Origin: Glandiceps talaboti
Taxonomy: Eukaryota; Hemichordata; Enteropneusta; Spengelidae
Direction of reading: 5' to 3'
Length of the DNA: 64,000 bases
Assembly (NCBI RefSeq): GCF_964340395.1
Contig: NC_135551.1
Location: forward strand, 5,241,463 to 5,305,462
Part shown: piece by piece, positions 1-9,827 of the stretch
Numbering within the stretch: the first letter of the stretch is position 1
Layout of the letters: every line of letters starts with the position of its first letter
Translations under genes and position numbers: made by a program
Notes under the pieces: generated by a model
What the model was told of the DNA's origin: nothing
Databases searched by the model: none
Seen by the model: only the letters and a program-made list of their open reading frames with translations

Positions 1-297
1 CAATACAAGCTTATGTCCGTAAGGCAATTTTTTCCAAAAAAATTTTTAAATGTATGTTGTTACTTATGATTGTCATTTCTACTGTTTAAAAATACAACGC
101 ATTCATGAAACAAATTTGTTCACAGCAGTTCATTGAAGTGTATATGTGTGTGTACGTGTATGTACGTATGTCGCTATGATTAGTATTCAGCTTCCGGGCC
201 AAACATGGCAGACGATGTTCAGCGCTGTGTATATTATACGTTGTTTTGAGTTTCTCGGTCTACAAATTCACTGGAATTGGCAAAACTATAAAATAAT

Positions 298-439
298 AAC
301 AATAATGTATGCCCTCCCAGTGAATAATGGACTCATGCAAACTTTGCAGTCCATAATGGGCTCGGTTGTCACCTCGCCCATTATGTCGTTCAAAGTTTGC
401 TTTCGTCCATTATGGCCTGGGAGGGCGTACATTATTGTT
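298..439. repeat. 142-bp foldback (hairpin) element
   Basis: Two 64-base arms (298-361 and 376-439) are imperfect reverse complements separated by a 14-base loop. Both carry a GCCCTCCCA/TGGGAGGGC block and a CATAATGG/CCATTATG block. An open frame over 146-442 simply runs through the hairpin and is not a gene. The form fits a foldback MITE-like element; AAATAAT-like bases occur on both sides, which could be a target duplication, but this is weak. Confidence 0.6.
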
Positions 440-1375
440 TAAATAATTACACGTAAGGACAAGTTCAGCCAATCTCAGAAATACGTTGGTAGGAGGGTCA
501 AGTACAGGTCTTAAATTAAGATAGTGTTCGATTGCAACTGAACCTTCATTATGTGGTATGGAAGTATACTAATATACTTGTTTCACGAGTATATTATTTA
601 CACGATTGTATCCACATTGTCTAATACTACACTGGTTCGGTGCAATATCACGATATTGCACTGGTACGATAGTATATCCAGATACTGCACTGGTACAATA
701 CAATATTAAGACAATGTTGTATTCTAGTAAAGTTATGCATGTTTTTGTATTAAACATTTAATCAAATTTTAATTAAAGCACAGACTAAATAACTTGTGTT
801 AGTTTTCTAAGTCATTATTCTCATGCAACAAGTTTTTACTTTGTATTTTTTTATGCTTTTCATTCTTCCGGGGTTCTCAATCAAAGATAACTTTAGTGCA
901 AACCCACAAACAATGAAAAGCTCAAAAGAAAACCCAATGCAACAAGTATTGTAACTAGTCTCAAATGTCACAAATTGCACTTCAAAAATAGATTCCAATA
1001 CCTGCGCCTTGCTTAAATGTGAGCCACAAAGAATTTATGCTGATCAAATTGGAGGTCTTTTTACAGGTCGAAAATAGAACTGTAACATCACAGTTAGAGT
1101 AAAGTATGAATCGATTTGACGATCATACAGTGTTGTTTTACACCCAAACAACAGTGCCAGAACATTGGTAAACAATGTTTCCATCTTACTGGCAATTCTC
1201 GTAGGTTTTGATAATTCGAGAAGGTGATAAAGTAAGAGAACATTTCATCTGATAAAATGCGAGTGCGGTGCAGATTTTGAAAAACATACCACACTCGACA
1301 TATATACCAGAACTAAATTGATGGTTCGTGAAATGACGTTGAATATCCATTTATTAAAGACGTTATCAAACTTAC
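440..1375. other. no gene seen
   Basis: AT-rich sequence with only short open frames and no recognisable domain or splice-bounded exon. The stretch 620-710 contains a loose repeat of ATATTGCACTGGTAC-like phrases. Confidence 0.5.
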
Positions 1376-1377
1376 AA

Positions 1378-1455
1378 AGGGGCGATAGTGATAACCTAGT
1401 GGTCAGTACAATCACGTACGATTTTAAGAAGCACAGAGCCGGATTCAAGTTTTGT
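1378..1455 (+). repeat. possible degenerate tRNA-derived SINE head
   Basis: TAACCTAGTGG (1392-1402) resembles a pol III box A, and GGATTCAAGTT (1441-1451) resembles box B, with spacing like that of a tRNA. The sequence does not fold into a good tRNA by eye, so this would be a SINE relic rather than a tRNA gene. It could be chance. Confidence 0.25.
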
Positions 1456-2860
1456 CGACAAAAGATAAAAAAATGTAGTTGATGTAAATATTTAGAGGAC
1501 ACGAGAATTAAATTGTACTGAACAGTCTGTTCTCAACATCATGGAGAAGACAAACTAGATTACTATCCACAATCGCCCCACAACGTATATAATACCCACG
1601 GCATTACTGTCCTCTCACATCAAAATCACATCCCGGAATTACAAATCTGATCGAAACAAGTGTTATATAAGTGCCATATGGTTGAAATAAATTGACTAAT
1701 CACTGGCCTGTTGCATAGTTTTACAATGATTTGCAGATCAAATCCGATTGGCCAATTTGTGCCCACATACAGGTGTGCTTGCTCTGGCCATTCAAAAACC
1801 ATAATCTTTCCAATACTTTCAGTAGTGTGGGGATTCAGCTTTTTGATGTTGTTATTCAGCTAACTTTAACCAAACAAATTCAATAATATGAGATTAGTGC
1901 GAACGTGCACGTGTTGTAAGCTGCTTAATGAGCTACAGTGCGGATAATGGGCTATAGCGCAGATATTGCACCAACCTCGTGCTCCGCTGCACTACACACT
2001 CATTTGGATAGAGATTGATATCATGGCCAACACTGATATCTAACATACAAATCGACAGAGAAAAACACGATCCAAAAAGAAACAAAAAACTGCATTGATT
2101 GTTCATTGGCTTTATTGGATTGAAAGCGCAATGAGACAAAGAACAAATCTGGTGACAGAGGTTCATATCAGACTTTTTAGGTTGAATGGTTTGACCCTCT
2201 TGGTGTATTCTACTTTCATATCAAAGCAAGGCAATGTCTCTCAACCATCAATTTAAAGCAAGGCAATGTCTCTCAACCCATGTTTTACTTGTAATTTAGT
2301 GTTGTTGGACGACTTAATAGTCTTTCGCAATGTGATTTCCATCATTTTATTTATCAGCTCTAGATTTTAGTGTTGACTGTGTCTTTTGAGTCTTTGTTGT
2401 TGGTTTGTTTTGTTTGGTATATAATTTATTCTTGTGATGTATATTTTATCTTCCTGACGGTTTTACTGTAGTTTTTATTCATATTTTACATCTCGGATGT
2501 ATTGGCACGCCTGTGCTACTTTTTAAACCAAGTATAAATAAAATAATAAAAATAATAATAATAATTCGGATGTACACATTTGGTATGCATATTTAGTTTA
2601 GAACAGCTAATGAATGAAAGGAAACGAGAATGTGGGTCGAACCGAGTAATTTGATTGGTTGACTATGTGGATACACACACGCTTAGTCCGGCCCGTCTGC
2701 CATTTGAACGGTGAACACCTTCGGAACAGCACTGTATTTACGGTGATGAGACACTTTCCATAAAGAACTGTTGGAGTAATATTAGCGAGAATATAATTGA
2801 ATAAGCTTGGAAAAAGGGACAGAAAATAAAAATGCGTACGTATTACATGTATGTCTCAGT
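1456..2860. other. no gene seen; possible retroelement 3' tail
   Basis: A phrase AAGCAAGGCAATGTCTCTC is repeated twice in tandem around 2224-2280. From about 2290 to 2570 the sequence is T-rich and ends in an AATAA/AAT run (2535-2564), as the 3' ends of some non-LTR elements do. No reverse transcriptase reading frame is present. Confidence 0.35.
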
Positions 2861-2861
2861 A

Positions 2862-3415
2862 CCGTAGCCTGCGAGGGGGCAGCTGCCCCCCCCCCCCCCC
2901 TGAGATTGTTGGTGGAAAAAGCAAGAAAAATGCGACTTTTTGAATACATAGCGACGTAACAGTTATTAAAATCGTTATTTACGTGATGATTCCTAGCATG
3001 CGCGATTTAAATTGGTGGTTCACTAAAAGTCAAAAGTGACTACACAAACTCCTCGCTAATATGTATCTTATATCTCTATTGTACGCTGGCTTAACATTGA
3101 ATAAAAAAATGTGTCCAGTTGAAAATTTTAACTTTTAAAAATTCTTTGTGTGGGAAAGAACAAACGAAGTTCACATGCAATGTGCATTTTCCGTGGGTAA
3201 CAGTAGTCTTGAAAGTCTCCTTCATTTGAAGATAGCAAGTCGCAATAATGTCAGAGAGTGAAACTCAAAAAAACCCAGAAAAAGTCGTTCAACGTGAGGT
3301 CGCCTGTTGCATGTAGTGACTCCGAAGATGCATTCGACCTCATTTACATCTTGTTTCTTATATTAAAACATTTACTGATAAAACGGCAGACCTCTTGTTA
3401 CAATATTTGGTGGCC
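2862..3415. repeat. dispersed repeat R3, inverted copy at 56.57-57.13 kb
   Basis: This block begins with a CCGTAGCCTGCGAGGG phrase and a homopolymer C run and is reproduced as the reverse complement at about 56570-57130. Shared landmarks include a region that reads TCATTTGAAGATAGCAAG here. No coding capacity is evident. The C-run plus CCGTAGCCTG edge suggests a transposable-element terminus, but the family is not identified. Confidence 0.7.
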
Positions 3416-3419
3416 CTGA

Positions 3420-4105
3420 AAAACAAAGTCTGAAAGTCTTCAAATGTTTTGCTCTTTATTCGTGATTTTTTGGAACCAAATTAAACTTCAGGAGAAGTCA
3501 TTACCAAGTGCACATCCGCAAAATATCTTTCAGCTTTGCCACATCAAACTATACTTCCAGATAATATGTAATGTATAGCATAATTGTTTCAATTCTGGTA
3601 TTTTATTACCATATTCAACTATTGTAAGACAAAAAAGTATGTCTATGGTTTGATATTGTATGCCTCCTACACTGTCTTATTTTCATTTTTTTCACCTTTG
3701 GAGTTGTCTCTCCAATCAGTAGCAATCAAGGTGATAATTGTCTTTCTCCTAAAACAAGATGGACGGTGTCTGGCTAAGTACCTCCCAGTATAGGTTAGAG
3801 CTAATTAGAGACATCTCTGTATGCGTGTGAAATCGACATCCTGTGGGAAGTAATCTCATTCAGAGTATTATTGATGTTGGCTATCACTGTTATTTTAATG
3901 TATCATATTATACCACATAATTTTATATCTCCACTTTAGTGTAGGTGACAGAAGGGGTGGCTAAAATAATGCTCGAGTTTCATTTGGCGGGGCTTAACAT
4001 TTTTCCAGAAGAGAGGGTAAGAGGAGCTACAACATTTGTTTAACCGTAAATTGTGTACATTTCCTAACTGTAGCTATGCAGACAAATCGCAAGAGATAGT
4101 ATCAT
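3420..4105. repeat. dispersed repeat R4, three copies
   Basis: Roughly 690 bp present here and, inverted, at about 18430-19160 and 55060-55790. Typical shared phrases are CCTCCCAGTATAGGTTAGAG here and its complement at 18765. Short open frames inside (for example 3584-3793) are conserved only as far as the repeat is, so I do not treat them as genes. Confidence 0.75.
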
Positions 4106-4107
4106 GA

Positions 4108-4330
4108 ATAATGAATTTCATCAAAATAAATGTATACGAGAATCTGGTTAATCATACGAGGTCATACACTTACTATTGTCTTACTATTATTAAGATAATA
4201 TTCAATTTACTATCTTAATTTATTTACTCATGGTAATTGTATGTATGTATGTATGTATGTATGTATGTATGTATGTATGTATGTATGTATGTATGTATGT
4301 ATGTATGCATGTATGTATGTATGTATGTAT
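4108..4330. repeat. repeat R5, inverted copy at 50.04-50.28 kb
   Basis: The 129 bases before the ATGT array, plus the array itself, recur as the reverse complement at 50043-50277 (CATA array followed by AATTACCATGAGTAAATAAA). The boundary with R4 at about 4105 is sharp. Confidence 0.7.
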
Positions 4331-4359
4331 GCTTGCCTGCCTGCCTAAAGCTGCCTGCC

Positions 4360-4400
<41 letters not shown>
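4237..4400. repeat. (ATGT)n followed by (CTGT)n microsatellite
   Basis: ATGT units run from 4237 to 4332, then CCTG/CTGT units from about 4338 to 4400. This compound array marks the left edge of segmental duplication copy A; a similar compound array (order reversed) lies at the left edge of copy B. All the Tyr-Val-Cys or His-Thr-Tyr open frames here are translations of the microsatellite. Confidence 0.9.
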
Positions 4401-4404
<4 letters not shown>

Positions 4405-4885
4405 GCAAGGCGGGAGGGAAGGAGGTAGGTAGGTACACATGACTATGCCGGTCTGTGTGTAGGTTGGGCAGGTTGGTAGGCAGGTACTTAGGTAAGTGGG
4501 TGGGTCGGTAAGTATTATCGAGATCTGTCTTACCAGAAATGTTATTATATAATTGTATTCTCTGTACAAGAAGTGAGTGCAGATATATCGACGCTGACTA
4601 TGTGTGAATGATATGTCCAAATATAACATACCTCAAATGGTGTAAAACTTAATGGAAATGCAACCATTCGATCTCACGATTTCTGCACTAGTTAAGCATT
4701 ATAAATGTTTAGACTACATTTATAGAATTAAACATGACGGTGGCGTTCACAAAAAATATTCCACTGCAGTCAAATCAATAAACTGTTTGGTTGATATCAC
4801 TTTGTACTTTCTTTCGGGGGTGTAAACCAATGCAACAACCAACAAATATGACTTTAAGTACAGTAACTATTCAAGAGGTACTTAC

Positions 4886-5039
4886 ATGTCTCTGTAATAT
4901 TCATAGCATTATTCCAGGACATTTTGGCCGGACTGTACAGCACAACATTGTGACGAGAAGGCAAGTTCAATACTATGACTAAACAGCCAAGGGTTGCACA
5001 AACAGTTGAGACACTGGCAATTTTTAAAAGGCGAGCCAT
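4886..5039 (-). CDS. sulfotransferase first exon, copy a
   Basis: On the minus strand an ATG at 5039 opens 51 codons ending at a GTAAGT donor (4880-4885), leaving phase 1. The peptide starts MARLLKIASVSTVCATLG and continues into a hydrophobic signal anchor, then a short stem with ...NNAMNITET. The same exon architecture (154 nt, same donor) occurs at 42374-42527, 59884-60037 and 60686-60839. About 11 of 51 residues differ from the 42.5-kb copy. In-frame ATGs further upstream (5093, 5111) could extend the cytoplasmic tail. No second exon is visible to the left, so its partner exons are outside the window or lost. Confidence 0.6.
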
Positions 5040-5111
5040 TGCATTGCGATGGATTGATAAGAAATGGTACACTCGAAAGTATAATGTAAACATTACGTGT
5101 TGCTCTCTCAA

Positions 5112-7370
5112 AAAAACAACAGATTAAATGACACGATTGTTTACTTTTCGTTGCTAGTACTATACTATGTTCTCATATAGGAGTAGCTCGTCAAGGTACC
5201 AGTGAGAATACTTCTCTACAAAATGAAAATCAAACTATATAACGGCCTAACTGGCTCTAGTTGACTATTTTTGGATTTTTCCCTTGGTGCTTATACACCT
5301 ACTTGTAAACCATGTATTTATACATTTACTCAATGTTTCTGAGTGTTAAGTATAATCTGTCATCAATATTTATATTGATATGTACACTGATATGCAAACG
5401 CTCGTCTGACTCATGAAGCGAGGAAATTGTTTAATCCCTATTCTAAATTATACATGGAGAATTGACCTCAAGAACTTATCACATGGTGCGTCATTCATGT
5501 AGCAAATACACTGTTCGAAAACAATTAGAATTAAAACTTTTCAAATACGAAAATCTTAATTACATATTTCACAAAATGATAATCAGTATAAACAGTGTGT
5601 TAACCATTATACAAGAGCTTTATCAATAGTCTGTGCCAGAATTCATTTGAGCCAATAGCTTCTGATATAATGACGCCATCACGAACATTTATACCAATTA
5701 TGTAATTAAATATTAAACAGATTGTCTCTAGAAATAACGTTTTCCAGATATAGTTTTACTTCAGTAAATTTTCCTCGCTCTCTCCCTCTCTACATATAAC
5801 GAAACGCAACACGGCATACCAATTCGCGATCGGTCTGAGGATAGTGTCGCCATTATGACGTCATTGTAACTATGGAGATGTATCAGTAATGGTCGGAAAA
5901 TTGTGAAATCAACTGACAGCGAGATAGACTTATCGTTTACAGTTGACTAGGCATTAAAAACTGAACACAAGCTGATCATGATTACCTAGTTATATCGGAC
6001 CATCTTTTACATTCAGTGCATAGGTTCCATGTAATGACAGAAACATAAACTGTTGGGGTTTTTTTATTTTGAAACCTAATTTTATCTTTATTAGTTTTTG
6101 ATTTTTGATTTCATTAATTTTGGCCTAGGTCCATCCTTAACGTCATTGGTAATCAATTTTTTATTTGATATATTATTCTAAACGCTGATGGCGCACAACA
6201 TGTTGTAACCTTTAGTTGTTTAGCAGTGCCTTTTCTATACATTGAATTCATTTGGTATATTGTATACGTGATATCTGAAAAGAATCGTGTTTTTATAGTA
6301 GGTACACAAACAGCAAGATACAGTATGCTTAACTGTTTTTTTTAAGTTACATAGTGAAGAGGAGTAAATACTTTAACCCTTGTAATTTAACCACAGATAT
6401 TTACACTTGTGATAATCAAAATATCTTTATTAGGGTAACAGAAATGTGAAACCCTTCTTTCCATTGATCCACTCGAAGATCAAAGCTATCAAAGAAGACT
6501 AATACTGATAAGATAAATTCAATGACACATATATAATTATAGATACGGAGACAGGGAAAATGATAATAAACAATCCGTGACATCAAGTGGCCAATTCAAG
6601 TGATATTCCGATTTGATTTCTCGCATTCAAAAATCAATTTGTCGAAGACGACATTCACTCATTAATTAAAGATACACCATATTTTTCAAATATTAGTAAC
6701 AAATATTTATACTCAAAATCGCTAACTTTAAAAATCGAAGCCCTTAGAGATACATAAACTAGCCATCCAATATTTAATTTAAAATCACAATTTTATTAGT
6801 ACAATTCGTGCAAACCTAATGTGACTTCATGTCATACTCTGTCAGATCTTTGAATCATGTTTTTCTTACCACTTGTTATTTTCAATAGGGATATTTTAAA
6901 ACATTTTGGCGAATGTTGCCAACAGGATTCTTTATATCTATAAAATAGTAATGACTGTAAGAGTATGTGACTCCAGAGTTTCTCTCTCATTCTGTCTGCT
7001 CCCCTCCCCCTGTGCCTTTTCAAAATGCCGTCTTTTGTGATGATAACACACTACCTTACATATGCTGGAAATACAGTCTAGCCTGCTCTGTAAAACAACA
7101 CGAGGCATGCTATTCCATATGAAATTTGAACCAATAAAGTATATATGCACGGAAGTTCAACACACTTTTGACGTGTATTATAAAAAGAAAGCGTATATCC
7201 TGTCATTCTTGTTAATGTTCAGTAAAAGTGTTGTATTTCGTCATTTATTCAATAGTTTGATTTCATGATCAGCACACCCTTTGTCTCGGAGTCCCCTGGG
7301 ATCTTATTGAGAGTAAAGAGCGATGCTACAGCAGATACTGCTATAGTGCACATCCGATTGATCATCATTG
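5112..7370. other. intergenic region between divergent exon 1a and IgR-1
   Basis: No gene is seen. The same 2.4 kb recurs in copy B (42.6-44.9 kb), and its first half recurs in the palindrome region (60.4-62.7 kb). A single 27-bp GAATTGACCTCAAGAACTT unit at about 5460 is expanded in the other copies. A 68-codon open frame (7062-7268) is conserved in copy B only as far as the surrounding DNA is. Confidence 0.6.
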
Positions 7371-7501
7371 AAGTGAGATTTCCCGATGGACGGCAAAGGT
7401 GACGATGCTGTTAAACATTTCGATTCAAGTCAACTGGTCACTTGTATTGTGTGTGACAGACTGTAATAGTAGATCGCAGAAGTAACAAATTTGAAAAAAC
7501 A
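7160..7501 (+). promoter_or_regulatory. conserved 5' flank of the receptor genes
   Basis: The 340 bases before the IgR-1 start are recognisable before IgR-2 (44712-45053) and, more diverged, before IgR-3 (47987-48318). Shared blocks include TTTGTCTCGGAGTCCC and GAGATTTCCCGAT. GAGATTTCCC (7375-7384; 44926-44935; 48186-48195) lies 127-133 bases before each ATG; its complement GGGAAATCTC resembles, but does not fully match, a Rel/NF-kappaB site. No clear TATA box was seen. Conservation may simply reflect duplication. Confidence 0.4.
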
Positions 7502-8917
7502 ATGCTTTTCTCGAATGGTGTCCTTGTAATCCTGCTGTCCATATATGAGAGTGCAGTTGCACGGAGACCATATATTCGGGACGGTCCTGAAGATGTTACC
7601 TTAAACTTACAACAGGGAAGTATTGGAAGTGTAAACCTACGATGTAGAATCAACTACCAACATTCTTACTACAAGGTATCATGGAAGAAGAACAATGTTG
7701 TGATCAGTACTAATGGTGGTATAAATAAATATACTCAAGAATACACGGATGAAAGGTATGCAATATTACATAGCCAAAATGACGCTAAGTATGATCTGAA
7801 GATAGATCCAGTCAGTAAGACCACAGCTCACAATGACCAGGGTGAATACCAGTGTGTATTGATATACAAAGCCAATAATTACATTGTTTCAAGTTCAAGG
7901 AAAGTAACTGTAACAATTAACATTGCTCCATACCTAGAGTCTGTTACTTGCCGCATGCGTGATTCTGATTTCACACCCCTGTATTGGAACCAAGCCGTAG
8001 TAGTATTAGCAGAAGAAGAAGAGACCATAAAATTGGGCTGCCGCGTTGATGCCAATGCATATCCACAAATCGATGTCAAATTACGTAAAGGCGATAAGTT
8101 CCCACTTGAAACTACAACTTCACACTCCATCATCTATTCATATTCGAAACTATTCGGACTAAACATGGTCGATGAGTCATTTTTATGGTCTCCCTCGATA
8201 GAAGACCGGTATACCTCTTTTACATGTGAAGCTGCACATCCAACGTTTACATCAACCAAACAATGTACAATTGGACCATTTGAAGTCCAGTATAAACCAA
8301 AGGTAACAATTGCAACAAGAGATAATAAAACTGATATTACATCACAGTCTGATGGGATACAACTTCGTTGTCAGGTTCAAGCGAATCCACTTGCTTACAA
8401 CAGATATGTATGGAAAATTAATGGACATGAAATTCGAGGCAGTGAAAAATTCTATTTCTACGAAAATCCAACTGACATATACATTAATAATTTTGACATA
8501 ACTGACAACGGACGTTATTACTTTACTTGCGATGCCTGGAATAGCGTTGGGAAAGGTTCTGGATCAATGTATATAACAATAGGGATATTAGACACTACAA
8601 CTGCCATGATAACATCAACAACTATTGACCAAAAGCAGAAAACAACGATTCTTACTGTGTCCAAGACGATCACTGATAAGGCAAAGTTATCTACGCCATC
8701 GTCAACATCGGTACCTAGTACAACAAATTTGGCTACATTAAATGCAACTGCCACTAATCGTGAACAACTCTACACTTCACAAATACACCGAACATACTCG
8801 ATGAGCAAAGCTGTTCAATCAACATCGAATGTAGAGCAGATTATAACAGTTTTAACCGTAAGGCATCGAAATACAGAAGATAACAGTAATTATAACACCC
8901 CTATATCCTTGCAGTAG
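7502..8917 (+). CDS. IgR-1: three-Ig receptor, truncated before its membrane segment
   Basis: A 471-residue intronless open frame. Residues 1-20 form a signal peptide (hydrophobic core VLVILLSI, cleavage likely after AVA). Ig domain 1 spans about 30-140, with C48, W61 and a DQGEYQC motif ending at C118. Domain 2 spans about 145-262, with cysteines at about 150, 180, 242 and 255 and no canonical tryptophan. Domain 3 spans about 266-360, with LRCQ, VWKING and DNGRYYFTC. A Thr/Ser-rich stalk runs from 364 to 455. The frame ends in PISLQ just before where IgR-2 has its transmembrane helix, because CTATATCC here replaces CTATCC or CATATCC in the paralogues (2 extra bases near 8903-8906). As written it would be a secreted Ig protein. 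It could be a real soluble form, a pseudogene or a sequencing error. The family assignment rests on motifs only; the ligand is unknown. Confidence 0.8.
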   Translation: MLFSNGVLVILLSIYESAVARRPYIRDGPEDVTLNLQQGSIGSVNLRCRINYQHSYYKVSWKKNNVVISTNGGINKYTQEYTDERYAILHSQNDAKYDLKIDPVSKTTAHNDQGEYQCVLIYKANNYIVSSSRKVTVTINIAPYLESVTCRMRDSDFTPLYWNQAVVVLAEEEETIKLGCRVDANAYPQIDVKLRKGDKFPLETTTSHSIIYSYSKLFGLNMVDESFLWSPSIEDRYTSFTCEAAHPTFTSTKQCTIGPFEVQYKPKVTIATRDNKTDITSQSDGIQLRCQVQANPLAYNRYVWKINGHEIRGSEKFYFYENPTDIYINNFDITDNGRYYFTCDAWNSVGKGSGSMYITIGILDTTTAMITSTTIDQKQKTTILTVSKTITDKAKLSTPSSTSVPSTTNLATLNATATNREQLYTSQIHRTYSMSKAVQSTSNVEQIITVLTVRHRNTEDNSNYNTPISLQ

Positions 8918-9708
8918 CGTTAGTTTGTTGTGTACTACTATTTCTGATTTTACTAGTGATGGTTGCTTGCTTTATAAAAGCAGGACGACGACAGAAACAA
9001 AACAGTCCACAACGGGAAATCGAGTCTGAACATAATCTAACAGATTTAAGTATGTCAACGTTTAATAATGATGACGGTCATAGATTTGAAAAGCAACCTT
9101 CAGATATAGAGATGAACGCAGTGAAAACAAAGTCAAAAGGTGAAGTTGTTACTGAATTTCAATCACATGAAGAAGACATCGAGAGTCTGTATGCAAAATC
9201 AGTAAAACACAAATCCAAAAAAAAAAAACTACCTAAAGCTCGCTCGAGTTCCACTAAGATCACAATAGAAAATGGAGATGAATTCGGTGCAAGAAAGTTG
9301 GAAACGGCAGCAGACATCAATCCTTCGGATAATTGGATGCATGCAAATGTTAATACTCAGAACAAAACGTCGTCCTCGAATGATCAAGGATTCAGAATAA
9401 AAAATGACGTACAAGGAGGAGAGGATGACGACGCAATTATCTTGTCTCCACCACATGTAAAACCTATATACGAAAATCTGGATATAATCAGGCACCTGCC
9501 AGAAGAAGAGAGTATATTTGGAAGAGATACAGAATGAAACTAAGAGAGAATAAAAACTGTCCCTAAAGGATAAAATCCACAATCAAAGAATGTTGAAGGT
9601 TTGACCTACGCCGAATTAGAGTTCACTGGGCAACGACCACAGAGACGAGAATCCAAGAAACCATCATTGACAGAGTCTGAGACTGTGGATACTGAGTTAA
9701 GATTGTAA
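8905..9708 (+). pseudogene. IgR-1 out-of-frame membrane segment and cytoplasmic tail
   Basis: In the frame shifted from IgR-1 an open stretch encodes the helix LAVALVCCVLLFLILLVM and a basic stop-transfer (KAGRRQ), then a tail to the stop at 9535-9537. It includes ESLYAKSV and IYENL (9466-9480; a YxN Grb2-like and YxxL motif). An AATAAA lies at 9549-9554. After the stop, 9592-9708 still encodes in another frame VEGLTYAELEF and TVDTELRL, relics of two C-terminal motifs; the second has lost its tyrosine (TAT to GAT) relative to the copy at 13.88 kb. So at least two frame breaks separate the ectodomain from the terminal motifs. Confidence 0.65.
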
Positions 9709-9765
9709 GACTCTGATTATTCTCCTTATTATATACATGTACATAGACCTTTATATTCTCAGGGT

Positions 9766-9827
9766 GTGACATCAAAGTATAGTAATATGAAATCCATACA
9801 TTTCATATTACTATACTTTGACGTCAC
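9766..9827. repeat. 62-bp hairpin with CRE-like ends, 3' of IgR-1
   Basis: Arms 9766-9792 and 9801-9827 are 27-base reverse complements with one mismatch and an 8-base loop. The right arm end contains TGACGTCA, the palindromic CRE core. The equivalent hairpin after IgR-2 is at 47310-47371. It may be a 3' UTR structure, a regulatory site or a MITE relic. Confidence 0.6.

Noticed and set aside
4220-4442. Overlapping open frames of repeated Tyr-Val-Cys-Met or Thr-His-Ile-Tyr (also at 16.9, 18.0, 37.2, 41.3, 41.7, 51.0 and 54.6 kb)
   Set aside because: They are six-frame translations of ATGT/CTGT microsatellites, which lack stop codons by composition.
7062-7268. 68-codon open frame repeated at 44613-44819
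   Set aside because: It is conserved only as part of the segmental duplication, has no domain, and lies in the receptor upstream flank.
9229-9582. 117-codon minus-strand open frame
   Set aside because: Antisense shadow of the IgR-1 tail.
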